A DNA stretch of 36,202 nucleotides from Hofstenia miamia (taxonomy: Eukaryota > Xenacoelomorpha > Acoela > Hofsteniidae): positions 772,143 through 808,344 of the forward strand of contig CABFPE010000044.1 of assembly GCA_900660155.1 (NCBI GenBank), given 5' to 3'. A program made the position numbers and the translations under genes. This document shows positions 25,901 to 31,357 of this stretch, piece by piece. Numbering within the stretch: position 1 is the first letter of the stretch; every line of letters begins with the position of its first letter. Below the pieces are notes generated by a model. The model was not told where the DNA came from. It was given only the letters and a program-made list of their open reading frames with translations, and made no database searches.

Positions 25901-28900
25901 ATAATTATGAAATTTGGTTGAAAGGACCAGCTTTAAAGAAATAATGTTGAAACGCTACTATATGTACGTCTAAATAAAGTCTTCTGCACTATCAAATATT
26001 TTTAATCACTAGTATCAACAGGAATAAATTGGGTTGTGATTATAAAAAGTCTTTTTGCATAAATAAGTTTTCAAGAGAATTACGAAAAACGAGATTTGGA
26101 TTCGTTATCAAATTACAGCTTAAATTTAATCTTTATCAATATTAACTAAATGCAGATGTTAGAAAAAAATTAACAGACCTTAGGTTTTTTGGTGAAATTG
26201 TACTCTTCTTCATCTTTTTCATCTAGCATCTTCTAAAAATCACTTTGCAAAGTATATTTCATTATTGGATTGTTTGCATTAACTAAAAGTTGGTTCTGAA
26301 AAGGAAAGGGGTGAAAGAATCTAAGGTAATGTTCACCGCACTTGATAAATCAAAACTCAAATAATAATCAAAATTATATAGTTAACTGATTTAGTGAAAT
26401 TTTGTTACGGATATTTGAAGTAAATAGTGATTAAATCTCGCCTAACGAAATCATAAAATGAAAAACGAAATGGAAAATTAATCGTACTAAAAGTCCACTT
26501 ACTGCTCCACCGCTAATTAATAGCTGTCCGAACTGTACGCCTGATGGAATATAGAGGGTTTCAGTTCTTACTTTTCGAATGGGTGGCTGGCCAAGTGCTG
26601 GTAGAACCATATCGTATCTAAATAACGAAATATTAGTAATGCAAAACGTTAAATAAGTTCAAAAAAGCATTATAAAAGTATACGTTTTGCTAAGCTAGAG
26701 AGCGCATTGCTGTAACATTGGCACAAAACCGCGATGTGAGGAATGATTTTTACACACCTAGTAAACTTAGGATGTTCGTTTTTGGACATAGGTGAGAATA
26801 TCAAGCTTAATTTGCCAATGTTCATGGGAATTAAATTGATTTGTGTCAAAATTGAAATTCGGTTTATCGCCTGAGAAATAAAAATAGCGCAGTAAGGATA
26901 GAAATATTAAATTCATATTTCTCAAGCGTAAGATATATATTCTTCAGTTGGCTTAAAGATGATAAACAAATATGTTTTTGAAAATAAGCAAACATTGTAA
27001 AGGAAGTAACAAGGTTTCGCGAAACCAGAGATAATTGATACAATCATACGTATGTAACATTCTCTAGCCTACAAAGCATCCTGATTTCATCACAAACTGA
27101 GTTTTAACAAAATTCTTCATTATACTGATTTTTAGTGAACATTCTGAAGGTTGAATCTAACACATTTTTTTTACCAAAAATGAAGTATATATGCATGTAA
27201 ACATTATCAAAACTCACAAATAACAACGTCATGTAGCCCACGTGATTTAGTAATCGTTGGTTGTAGGCGAATTACATGCAATTAATGTATTAAAAGAATT
27301 GAAGCGGAAGAAACTACTGTATTTATACCAAGTTCAAGAGATTTTGGGTAAAACAGATTTGAGGATTTTATCTAATGGTGGATTCTACACATTTCCTAAC
27401 TGCTAGAAGTTTACAAAAATGTCAATAAAACAAACATGTAAAGAGTTGCCAGAGATGGAAATGGGCCGGACTGGATTTGGGCCGAAATCTTATGGGCTAA
27501 AATATTTTTTTGCTAAAAATAAGCATATTAATACCAATCTATACCAGAGAAGTGAACCAGGAAGTCCTAATTTTGTTTGAAATTAGCCATAACTCTATTT
27601 TTTGTAAGATTGTCATTTTTAAATATGGGCTCAAAATTAGCTAAAAATTTAAAATAGACGGCTTGGTTGGGTTGAGCCAGCAAACAATGGGTTGGGCTGG
27701 GAACTTCTTAAAAGTACTCAGCCCATTTCCTTCTCTGGTTGATATATTGAAAAAAAAATTAATCGATAACTTAAATAGCTATATAGTAAAATTTATTGGC
27801 TTAAATGATATTTGCAATGACTTTATACTTTCTGTGTCAAAAATTAATATTTGAAGCAAATATTTCAATACAACAATAAAAATTACAATTTTGCTAAAAA
27901 TATTTATGAAAATTATACCTCAATACGACCTTGAAGTTTACAACCTTTAAAAAATACATTCATTTAAGAAATTAAAAAATCTTTCAAATTCTACAAATTC
28001 ATTATCAAATTTATCTTATTCCCGTTGTGATAAATACTCGTAAAGAGCAAAATTACATCTCTTACAATGCAACGCTCCATATTATGAAGCACAATACATG
28101 TATTTATGAGGCGTAAAAGTGACCTCTAAGTCCAACATTTAGTTAAATTTTTGATTAAATATAGTGTTGTTTAGTGGTAATTAACGAGAACAGACTATTG
28201 CTGCCTTTATTTTCGTACACTTTACCCCCAAACATTTTTCAAATACGAAATCGCGAAATGAAATAGGGAACTTTGTTTAATTTAGATGCCCTTTCTGAAG
28301 TGTATGTATAATTTCAAATTAATTGCTAAATTATTTTCAATAAAGTTTCATTTATTAAAATGAAATAGCGTATATGATCGGACATAGGAAGCACTTTTAA
28401 TACTAAAAAAATAAACTCTCCATTTTACCGAGAGTTATAAGTGGAATAAAACCAAGGTCAATTATGTTGATTTGAGAAGAGTACAACTAGTGCCTAAACG
28501 ATCTTCTTTTGAACGATAGTAGGGAGTGTATAAGCATTTCGCCAGTAATCGAGAATAATTTCATAAAAATAAACAAAAATTCTAAATATCAAGAAAGCTT
28601 TCACATCAAATTTATCAACTGATGAGTTGGCAGCCGGTCGGGTCTAGTTATCTCCACGATATTAATTTTAGCTGATCTTTGGATGCCACTAAAATAATGC
28701 AAATTATACATGAATCAGGCACTGAGTAATGGATCATGAGCAATTAGAGCAGAGCACAATCAGCAGTTGCAATTGTAATATTACCACGTAATGGGACGTA
28801 CATTCATAATTGCTTATGCTAGCGGCCAAACAGTGACCTGAAAAATACTTACGTGAATACAAATTTATAGGGAACGTCTCTGCGCTTGAGAACTATTTCG

Positions 28901-31357
28901 ATTCCCATGTCGAAAGATCCGAAACCGTTCTCTCGGATTTCATATGGCGGTTCTTTGATCACTAAACATATTATCTAACAAAAACGGAACATTTGTTCGA
29001 TTTTGCTTCGATTTACATCCCACTGTATATAACTTTAAGTGAATTATTAAAAAACATTTGAAAGTTCTGGGAAATGGATAAAGTTCAAACTTTGTCATAG
29101 AAAATCTATATTTAAAATACCAATATTAACATACTGCGGTAATACCATCTCTTAAAGTAGTAGTAAACATTAATCCAAAAGATTAATACAAAATTGCAAC
29201 AACTAAATGATGGACTGTTGTTAAACGTGCAATTCACAGAAAATCTGTAAAAGAGCAACCAAAGAGGAAGTCCATAATGAAATGGCATGGTTAATTCGTA
29301 ACAGATGGGTGCTTATACCAAACTAAAAGAATGGGACGTCTCTCAACTTCAGAAGATGTGATTGAACAAGTTCAAACTGCTTTTCGCGGAGCCCTGTAAA
29401 TCGATCAGAACAGCTTTAGGAAACTTCAGTGTTGTACAACAACTGTTTGGCGTGTCTTAAGAAGACTGATAAACCAGCACATCGTGACTTTTGCTTTGCA
29501 ATGCAACAGAAGATGGAAGATGACGGATTTGACGACCGCGTTTTTTATAGCGATGAGGAGGCAAAGTTAACAAACAGCACTACTACATGGGGTACTGAGA
29601 ACCCACATGAACTTCCTGAGAATCAGCAATATTCCCCAAGGCTGGCGGTGTTTTGTGCTATGTCGAAGAAAGCTGTCTAAGGACCATTATTTCTTGAAAG
29701 AACAACAGTCAATGGTAAGACTTACCTCGACATGCTGGAAAACTGACTAATGGCTCAATTGCGTGAGAAAGATTCTTGTGACTTTATTTTCCAACAGAAT
29801 AGGGAGCCACACGAGAGCCTCAAGTTTAGACAGTTTCTGAAGACAACACTGCCAGACAGATGTAATCGACCGCCTGGGCAGAATGATCATGTTCTCATGT
29901 ACTGATCACCCAGATCTTCAGATCTCCCACCATGTGATTACTATTTGTGTGGATAAGCTGAAAGCACGAATAACAGAAGCTGTTGCAACCATTGACAATA
30001 CAATGCTGGAGCGTATTTGGCAAAATTTCGATTATCGGCTTGATGTGTGTCGTTTGACCAATGGTGCTCACATTGAACACCTTTAACATTCTATGTAAAA
30101 ATTGCGATTACAAGCTTTCTGAATTTACCAGATGCGATTTTATATCCTTAATAGTTTCCGAGAAATTAAATGTCAAAATGTACCAAAAACTGGGAACACC
30201 CTGTATTATAAACAAATATACAGTAAGAAATAGAAATCTAGGATATAATTAAATAATAGGTTATTTTCCAATGGTTTACCTCGTTTGGGTTCGGCGAAAG
30301 TTTCATGTAATTGAAAAATGACTTTTTCAATGAACTTTTCTATTCTGGCTCCGCCAACACCCCTGACCTGAATATGCCATTCGTGAGTGTAGTTTGAAGC
30401 CGATGCTTTACTAAGACAACTGGCTTGATGTGATAATTCGATTGAAGAGACATATGTCTAAATGACGACAATTATCTTTTGACAGATGCTTAGTATATAG
30501 AAAGGTCAAACAAAAAAGAAATAATCATAATTAAAAATGTGAAAAACAATTATTTGATTATAAAACTATATTGAAAAAACATGGTCGTGTTATTATTCGG
30601 ATTTAAGATTTAAATATCAATCAGTTTCCACTGCTTTGTGAGCCCGTTTTTCGAAAACTAATTTCTTGTTTTTAAAGATCTTTTTTTTCTCAACATGCAC
30701 CATTTGGACTAAATGTTGTTCACTAGGAATTTTATTAAACAGAAGGGTATTAAACATTCTAAACGGACCTTCATCAAGACACCTATTTTATAGGTTTGTC
30801 AAATGAATACGAAAATAGAAAGAAAATTTCAAAATCGTGCAACAAAACGTTTTATATGTATCCGCCGCGCACTGTATAATTTGCAAACATATCACTGAGC
30901 ACAAAACTAACACATATATGCAGGAATTTGCACAGCAAAAGTCTAAATACAATTCAGTTTACTCATGAACGGATCGTTCATTTTCCAGATTCTAAAATTT
31001 TGGGAAGCTATATACAACTGCACATGCTTTTTAGAAGACCTTACATTTTTAAATTCTTGGAAAAATTTCCTTAGTGATTTTGTGTGAAAGTTATAAAAAC
31101 TGATGTACCAAAAGCCGAAAACTGTTAAAATGTACCATCAGTCAACAGATGCGGAATTGTACAGAAGAACGGATTTTTATGCAAAAATATACGTGAAACT
31201 TAGTTATATTTGCAAACTTTCAAAGTAAGAAGCTAAGAGCAAGAATTCAGCAATTTAAAGGTGAAAAAATCCCCACTATTCAAAAATTCAATCATAAAAT
31301 TAATGCTTTAAAATTAAAACATAACACAAACTACTGATAACTTACGGATAATGCCAT
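1775..31357 (-). CDS. AF9/ENL-family YEATS-domain chromatin reader (complete, 16 coding exons)
   Basis: Full gene model on the minus strand, 592 aa, close to human AF9 (568 aa) and ENL (559 aa). Residues about 25-138 form a YEATS domain (THEWHIQVRG, FIEKVIFQLHETF, KEPPYEI, LPALGQPPIRKVR). Positions matching the AF9 acyl-lysine pocket are Y27, H55, T57, F58, F77 and D102; AF9 has F28, H56, S58, F59, Y78 and D103. Residues about 139-526 are a low-complexity linker, first Lys-rich and then Ser-rich. Residues about 527-592 form the C-terminal ANC1-homology domain (LEELYVQL, RVYDFLNQTG, LQFDLCALD), which in AF9/ENL binds AF4-family proteins, DOT1L, BCOR and CBX8. Known role of the family: nuclear reader of acetylated or crotonylated H3 in the super elongation and DOT1L complexes. 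All exon phases join and the total is divisible by three. The sequence does not distinguish an AF9 from an ENL orthologue; many invertebrates have one gene for both. Confidence 0.93.
2164..2326 (-). CDS. AF9/ENL-like exon 15: start of ANC1-homology domain
   Basis: 163 nt, residues 488-542. Acceptor ATTTTAG, donor CTC|GTACGA (weak), ends in phase 0. Its last 16 residues, YDVEFLLSLEELYVQL, align with AYLDELVELHRRL of AF9. Ending the exon at Leu542 makes the alignment run gap-free into exon 16. Confidence 0.93.
2809..2989 (-). CDS. AF9/ENL-like exon 14: poly-Ser tract
   Basis: 181 nt, residues 428-487 plus two bases. Acceptor TATTGTAG, donor CACA|GTAAGT. It contains a serine run (residues about 436-453) followed by acidic and Lys-rich parts, like the poly-Ser tract that typifies AF9. 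The opposite strand is also open across it, but that is a shadow. Confidence 0.9.
2990..4117. other. Intron 13, no recognised element
   Basis: 1.1 kb of AT-rich intronic DNA between exons 13 and 14. I see no gene, RNA or transposon end here. Confidence 0.7.
4118..4195 (-). CDS. AF9/ENL-like exon 13: Ser-rich linker
   Basis: 78 nt, residues 402-427 plus one base, phase 1 at both ends. Acceptor TTTTTAG, donor CAAG|GTTCGA (weak). Polar sequence including EKPSNYQSSSQMDTVHEKSS. Confidence 0.75.
4360..4833 (-). pseudogene. Relic reading frame split by the MITE
   Basis: Minus-strand frame of 46 codons if the MITE and one duplication copy are disregarded. Its first part is the segment with LKDIQKFLDKRFKYKFAKDP (up to 4744) and its second part, after the insertion, contains DEDQNIDKLFRNFP before a stop at 4357-4359. 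An acceptor-like CTACAG precedes it. No family is recognised. It may be an exon relic, an alternative exon or a transposon scrap; the continuity across the insertion is what supports former coding. Confidence 0.4.
4417..4743. mobile_element. hAT-type MITE with perfect 8-bp target-site duplication
   Basis: 327 bp flanked on both sides by GCTTGAAT (4409-4416 and 4744-4751). The ends are terminal inverted repeats, TAGAGATGAGCGC against TAGAGATGAGTGC, a form typical of hAT elements, which make 8-bp duplications. It contains sub-repeats of TTTTTACCGC followed by AACCAC, and no transposase. It lies in intron 12 and splits an older reading frame (see findings). The intact duplication suggests a fairly recent insertion. 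Confidence 0.92.
4834..5728. other. Rest of intron 12, nothing recognised
   Basis: AT-rich intronic DNA between the relic frame and exon 12. No gene or repeat boundary was identified. Confidence 0.65.
5729..5938 (-). CDS. AF9/ENL-like exon 12: acidic/Ser-rich linker
   Basis: 210 nt, residues 332-401 plus one base. Acceptor TAATTTAG, donor CCA|GTTAGT. It encodes KALNDFLQELDQECDSSDQE and then a Ser/Tyr/Asn-rich segment with two similar YTPS/YTPT-like repeats. The acidic leucine-bearing stretch is the only likely structured piece in this part of the linker. Confidence 0.87.
6149..6300. repeat. Dispersed repeat, copy A
   Basis: Shares blocks such as CCAATTACACC, ACTAGGAACA/ATTAGGAACA, CTGGGT/TTGGGT and GGAATAAGAACA-like sequence, in the same order, with 14945-15155. 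It may be the 3' non-coding end of the decayed element at 6430-6800, whose coding strand runs towards it. Confidence 0.4.
6430..6800 (-). pseudogene. Decayed ORF of a repetitive element (PPLHIKLGL...HSHLDFFPE family)
   Basis: Minus-strand fragments, broken by stops and frameshifts, follow the order of an uncharacterised protein I remember as highly repeated in invertebrate genomes. They are FPPLHSKLGLMRNLIKAL (about 6695-6770), MSVKIHCL plus HLDYVPFN (about 6495-6550) and EDYNEQGKRLHRDLCTMEKD (about 6435-6495). The remembered intact versions read PPLHIKLGLMKNFVKA, MSLKIHFLHSHLDFFPE and EHGERFHQDI..ME. I regard it as mobile-element derived, but the element class is unknown to me. It is intronic, dead, and partly contained in the contig-overlap duplication. 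Confidence 0.55.
6552..7046. repeat. Contig-overlap duplication 1, left copy
   Basis: 495 bp identical base for base to 7048-7542 and separated from it by a single N. This pattern is expected when two contig ends that really overlap are placed side by side. It is probably not a biological duplication. Confidence 0.9.
7047..7047. other. Single-N scaffold junction 1
   Basis: The only ambiguous base in this region, exactly at the boundary of two identical 495-bp copies. It marks a contig join of unresolved (negative) gap size. Confidence 0.92.
7048..7542. repeat. Contig-overlap duplication 1, right copy
   Basis: Identical to 6552-7046. Unique sequence resumes at 7543. Confidence 0.9.
7543..9044. 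other. Intron 11, right part, nothing recognised
   Basis: AT-rich intron sequence between the duplicated segment and microexon 11. Short open frames occur at about 7602-7865 and 8197-8436 (minus strand), but they look random and lack family resemblance. Confidence 0.6.
9045..9059 (-). CDS. AF9/ENL-like candidate 15-nt microexon 11
   Basis: Fifteen bases between acceptor TTTCGACAG and donor CAA|GTAAGT. It would add about five residues (K-M-R-K-T) in phase 1-1, leaving the frame intact whether included or skipped. It is supported only by good splice sites and phase; without it the protein would be 587 aa. Confidence 0.5.
9164..9202 (-). CDS. AF9/ENL-like exon 10: short linker exon
   Basis: 39 nt, residues 314-326 plus one base. 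It encodes DPSLSERSDYNSE. Acceptor TTTTTTAG, donor GAAA|GTAAGC. Enters and leaves in phase 1, consistent with its neighbours. Its length is a multiple of three, so skipping would keep the frame. Confidence 0.72.
9203..11134. other. Intron 9, nothing recognised
   Basis: 1.9 kb of AT-rich intron with a short (AT)n run near 9703. Its open frames are short and uninformative. Confidence 0.6.
11135..11303 (-). CDS. AF9/ENL-like exon 9: Lys/His/Ser-rich linker
   Basis: 169 nt, residues 258-313 plus one base. Acceptor TTTTTTAG, donor TCTG|GTACGA (weak). Runs of basic residues (ERKKDKHHSEKKRKSHKH) resemble the KEH/SRE-rich linker of AF9. A longer reading frame overlaps it in another frame but lacks family similarity. 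Confidence 0.85.
11304..11688. other. Intron 8, nothing recognised
   Basis: 385 bp of AT-rich intron with no element visible. Confidence 0.7.
11689..11850 (-). CDS. AF9/ENL-like exon 8: linker with LLNSLF motif
   Basis: 162 nt, 54 codons (204-257), phase 0 at both ends. Acceptor ATTTAG, donor AAG|GTTACA (weak). It encodes VSLLNSLFDNPLPANP followed by a polar tail. The hydrophobic LLNSLF stretch stands out in a disordered region and could be a short binding motif; this is inference. Confidence 0.85.
11975..12054 (-). CDS. AF9/ENL-like exon 7: Lys-rich linker
   Basis: 80 nt, residues 177-203. Acceptor CTTGCTTAG, donor AAG|GTATTT, ends in phase 0. Strongly basic (EVKKKKIKDD then EKKKSKHEK), like the Lys-rich tract after the YEATS domain in AF9 and ENL, and a likely nuclear localisation region. 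Confidence 0.88.
12055..12696. other. Left end of giant intron 6
   Basis: The 3' part of the 13.7-kb intron 6 in gene orientation. There is a small GGGTGGGTCAAA/GGGTGGGTAGG-like direct motif at about 12179-12212. No gene is recognised. Confidence 0.5.
12697..13821. repeat. Contig-overlap duplication 2, left copy
   Basis: 1125 bp identical to 13823-14947 and separated from it by one N. Same signature as the first junction, so it is most likely an unmerged contig overlap. Confidence 0.92.
13209..13446. mobile_element. piggyBac-type MITE (TTAA-flanked)
   Basis: 238 bp between two TTAA tetranucleotides (13205-13208 and 13447-13450). The ends are inverted, CCCTTTCATG on the left and CCCTTTCAAG on the right (reverse complement). 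TTAA duplication with CCCTTT ends is typical of piggyBac elements. Just inside the left end is a perfect 18-bp palindrome, CGGGAACTATAGTTCCCG (13224-13241). No transposase is present, so it is non-autonomous. Confidence 0.85.
13822..13822. other. Single-N scaffold junction 2
   Basis: One ambiguous base exactly between two identical 1125-bp copies, marking an unresolved contig join. Confidence 0.93.
13823..14947. repeat. Contig-overlap duplication 2, right copy
   Basis: Identical to 12697-13821. It continues into unique sequence at 14948. Confidence 0.92.
14335..14572. mobile_element. Second appearance of the piggyBac-type MITE
   Basis: Same element as 13209-13446, shifted by 1126 bases. It is present here only because the contig overlap is duplicated and should not be counted as an independent insertion. 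Confidence 0.85.
14945..15155. repeat. Dispersed repeat, copy B
   Basis: Shares ordered blocks (ATTAGGAACATCTTAATA, CCAATTACACCATAG, TTGGGT, GGAATAAGAACAC) with 6149-6300 but is longer, with an insertion or divergence in the middle. Family unknown. Confidence 0.4.
15156..18160. other. Intron 6, middle part, nothing recognised
   Basis: 3 kb of AT-rich intron. Short open frames (for example 15157-15357, 16574-16777, and 17617-17802 minus) show no domain or family similarity and appear to be chance. A slightly GC-richer spot near 17770-17820 has no structure that I can name. Confidence 0.5.
18161..18362 (+). mobile_element. LINE 3' tail (widespread animal CR1/Rex1-like type)
   Basis: GC-richer block containing CAAAATTTAATGGATTCCTC, GCTAACAGACAGACAAATAA and the terminal AACATAACCTCCTTGGCGGA followed by GGTAAT. 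I remember this order of motifs from the 3' ends of non-LTR retrotransposons in fishes and many invertebrates; the CR1/Rex1 label is from memory and uncertain. Only the 3' end is present, consistent with 5' truncation on insertion. The hairpin CCTCC...GGAGG at the end is typical. Confidence 0.65.
18363..20380. other. Intron 6, mostly unrecognised, with TCGA-rich patches
   Basis: AT-rich DNA with an (AT)n run at 18839-18864 and two patches rich in ACTCGA/TCGAGT words (18469-18556 and 19736-19808). Such patches commonly come from small hAT-like elements, but I could not pair their ends. No gene was seen. Confidence 0.5.
20381..22478. mobile_element. hAT-like element with CAGGGTGTCCGCGC termini
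   Basis: The left end CAGGGTGTCCGCGC (20381-20394) is matched by its exact reverse complement at 22465-22478, giving 14-bp inverted termini about 2.1 kb apart. The right end continues inward with repeated TTGGAA/CTGGAAA-like words, as often seen in hAT elements. The 8-bp flanks (AGACCATT and TCTATGCA) do not match, so the two ends may derive from different insertions. No intact transposase is visible; the interior has only short open frames. A smaller element is nested near its left end. Confidence 0.55.
20450..20793. mobile_element. Nested hAT-type MITE, GC-rich, 8-bp duplication ATTCAGGG
   Basis: 344 bp flanked by ATTCAGGG on both sides (20442-20449 and 20794-20801). The terminal inverted repeats are CAGAGAGGAACACGGGC and, reversed, CAGGGTTGGACACGGGC, matching at 13 of 17 positions. 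The interior near both ends is rich in GGCCCGGCCC/GGCCCGT words. The 8-bp duplication and CAG ends indicate a hAT element. It sits inside the larger element starting at 20381. Confidence 0.85.
22479..24588. other. Intron 6, nothing recognised apart from a short palindrome
   Basis: AT-rich DNA. A 10-bp perfect inverted repeat, TATCACGATA...TATCGTGATA (23142-23151 and 23158-23167), surrounds a CATCGA core. ATCGATAT-rich sequence recurs at about 24463-24528. These may be ends of a decayed transposon. No gene was seen. Confidence 0.45.
24589..24848 (-). other. Open frame from a 21-bp tandem repeat: heptad coiled coil plus hydrophobic tail
   Basis: From about 24842 down to 24720 the DNA is an imperfect 21-bp tandem repeat (GTTnGTTAATCAATnnCTTT-like on the plus strand, six units). 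On the minus strand it reads as six heptads: LIYEQER, SINKQKR, LISEQKK, LTHQQRE, LINKQTK, LVNERFL. Hydrophobic residues recur at heptad spacing, as in a coiled coil. The frame then continues into two hydrophobic stretches (LIFLTIILQIMVFEYI and LYVFLSSFLGAMWYMPL), which could be membrane segments, before the stop. It has no ATG and an in-frame TAA lies just upstream, so if coding it would have to be an exon. It lies within intron 6 on the gene's own strand. Family unknown; it may be a transposon or gene fragment, or chance. Confidence 0.35.
24849..25760. other. Right end of intron 6, nothing recognised
   Basis: AT-rich intron sequence just downstream (in gene orientation) of exon 6. No element or exon was identified. 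Confidence 0.6.
25761..25821 (-). CDS. AF9/ENL-like exon 6: linker
   Basis: 61 nt, residues 157-176 plus one base. Acceptor TATTTTTAG, donor TCAA|GTAAGT (strong), ends in phase 1. It encodes LAPHKTIAASKDIPKLSSSS. It is followed by the 13.7-kb intron 6. The next exon I found continues in the correct phase, but further small exons in that intron cannot be excluded. Confidence 0.8.
26179..26232 (-). CDS. AF9/ENL-like exon 5: linker just after YEATS domain
   Basis: 54 nt, 18 codons (139-156), charged: KMLDEKDEEEYNF then TKKPK. Acceptor ATTTTTAG, donor AAG|GTCTGT (non-consensus at +3 to +5). Phase 0 on both sides, so the exon could be skipped without a frameshift. An alternative acceptor at 26295 would add an in-frame stop; see the findings. 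Confidence 0.8.
26503..26617 (-). CDS. AF9/ENL-like exon 4: end of YEATS domain
   Basis: 115 nt, residues 100-138. Acceptor ATTTAG, donor GCA|GTAAGT, ends in phase 0. It encodes TYDMVLPALGQPPIRKVR and LLISGGA, aligning with TYDLFLNLEGNPPVNHLR and LLRAGG of ENL. D102 corresponds to AF9 D103. Confidence 0.97.
26618..28852. other. Intron 3
   Basis: 2.2-kb intron between YEATS exons 3 and 4. Apart from the MITE at 27450-27737 I see nothing in it. Confidence 0.7.
27450..27737. mobile_element. hAT-like MITE with CAGAGATGGAAATGGGC ends
   Basis: 288 bp with inverted ends CAGAGATGGAAATGGGC and, reversed, CAGAGAAGGAAATGGGC (one mismatch). GGGCCGGA, GGGCCGAA and TTGGGCTGGG words lie just inside. The immediate 8-bp flanks do not match clearly, although GTTG occurs next to both ends, so the target-site duplication is lost or unclear. 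An open frame at 27663-27854 crosses the right end and is not a gene. Confidence 0.65.
28853..28961 (-). CDS. AF9/ENL-like exon 3: central YEATS domain
   Basis: 109 nt, residues 64-99 plus the first two bases of codon 100. Acceptor GTTTAG, donor AC|GTAAGT. It encodes VIKEPPYEIRENGFGSF and then GIEIVLKRRDVPYKF, matching CKDPPYKVEESGYAGF and PIEVYFKNKEEP of AF9. The pocket Tyr78 of AF9 is Phe77 here. Confidence 0.97.
29225..30206 (+). pseudogene. Decayed Tc1/mariner transposase, in intron 2
   Basis: Plus-strand remnants in order: STSEDVIEQVQTAFRGAL, TTTVWRVLRR, FDDRVFYSDEEAK, TTTWGTENPHELPENQQYSP, VNGKTYLDMLE, FIFQQNREPHESLKFRQFLK, SPRSSDLPPCDYYL and the typical C terminus DYRLDVCRLTNGAHIEHL ending at 30086. 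Several stops and frameshifts make it inactive. The second catalytic Asp (FQQD in relatives) is Asn here, while SDE and the downstream SSDLPPCD motif remain. A terminal repeat CTGGGAACACCCTGTAT lies at about 30188-30205; I found no matching left end, so the 5' part is lost or decayed. It is antisense to the AF9/ENL-like gene. Confidence 0.88.
30280..30457 (-). CDS. AF9/ENL-like exon 2: first half of YEATS domain
   Basis: 178 nt, residues 5-63. Acceptor ATTTAG, donor CGAG|GTAAAC, ends in phase 1. It carries THEWHIQVRG and KVIFQLHETFAEPKR, matching THDWMVFVRG and KVVFHLHESFPRPKR of AF9. H55 and F58 line the acyl-lysine pocket; the AF9 Ser58 position is Thr here. Confidence 0.96.
30458..31345. 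other. Intron 1, nothing recognised
   Basis: 0.9-kb AT-rich intron between the four-residue first coding exon and exon 2. No element was seen. Confidence 0.6.
31346..31357 (-). CDS. AF9/ENL-like exon 1: start codon and four residues
   Basis: Codes for M-A-L-S and ends at a strong donor, TCC|GTAAGT, in phase 0. This joins directly to exon 2 and puts the start 11 residues before the conserved Glu of IELSHQA, almost the same spacing as in AF9 (MASS...LELGHRA). A TTTTAG acceptor-like motif lies five bases upstream of the ATG, so the ATG may sit in a 17-nt internal exon behind a 5' UTR exon that I cannot place. Confidence 0.75.

Noticed and set aside
29429..30252. Separate plus-strand genes from the frames in this region
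   Set aside because: All belong to one broken Tc1/mariner transposase.
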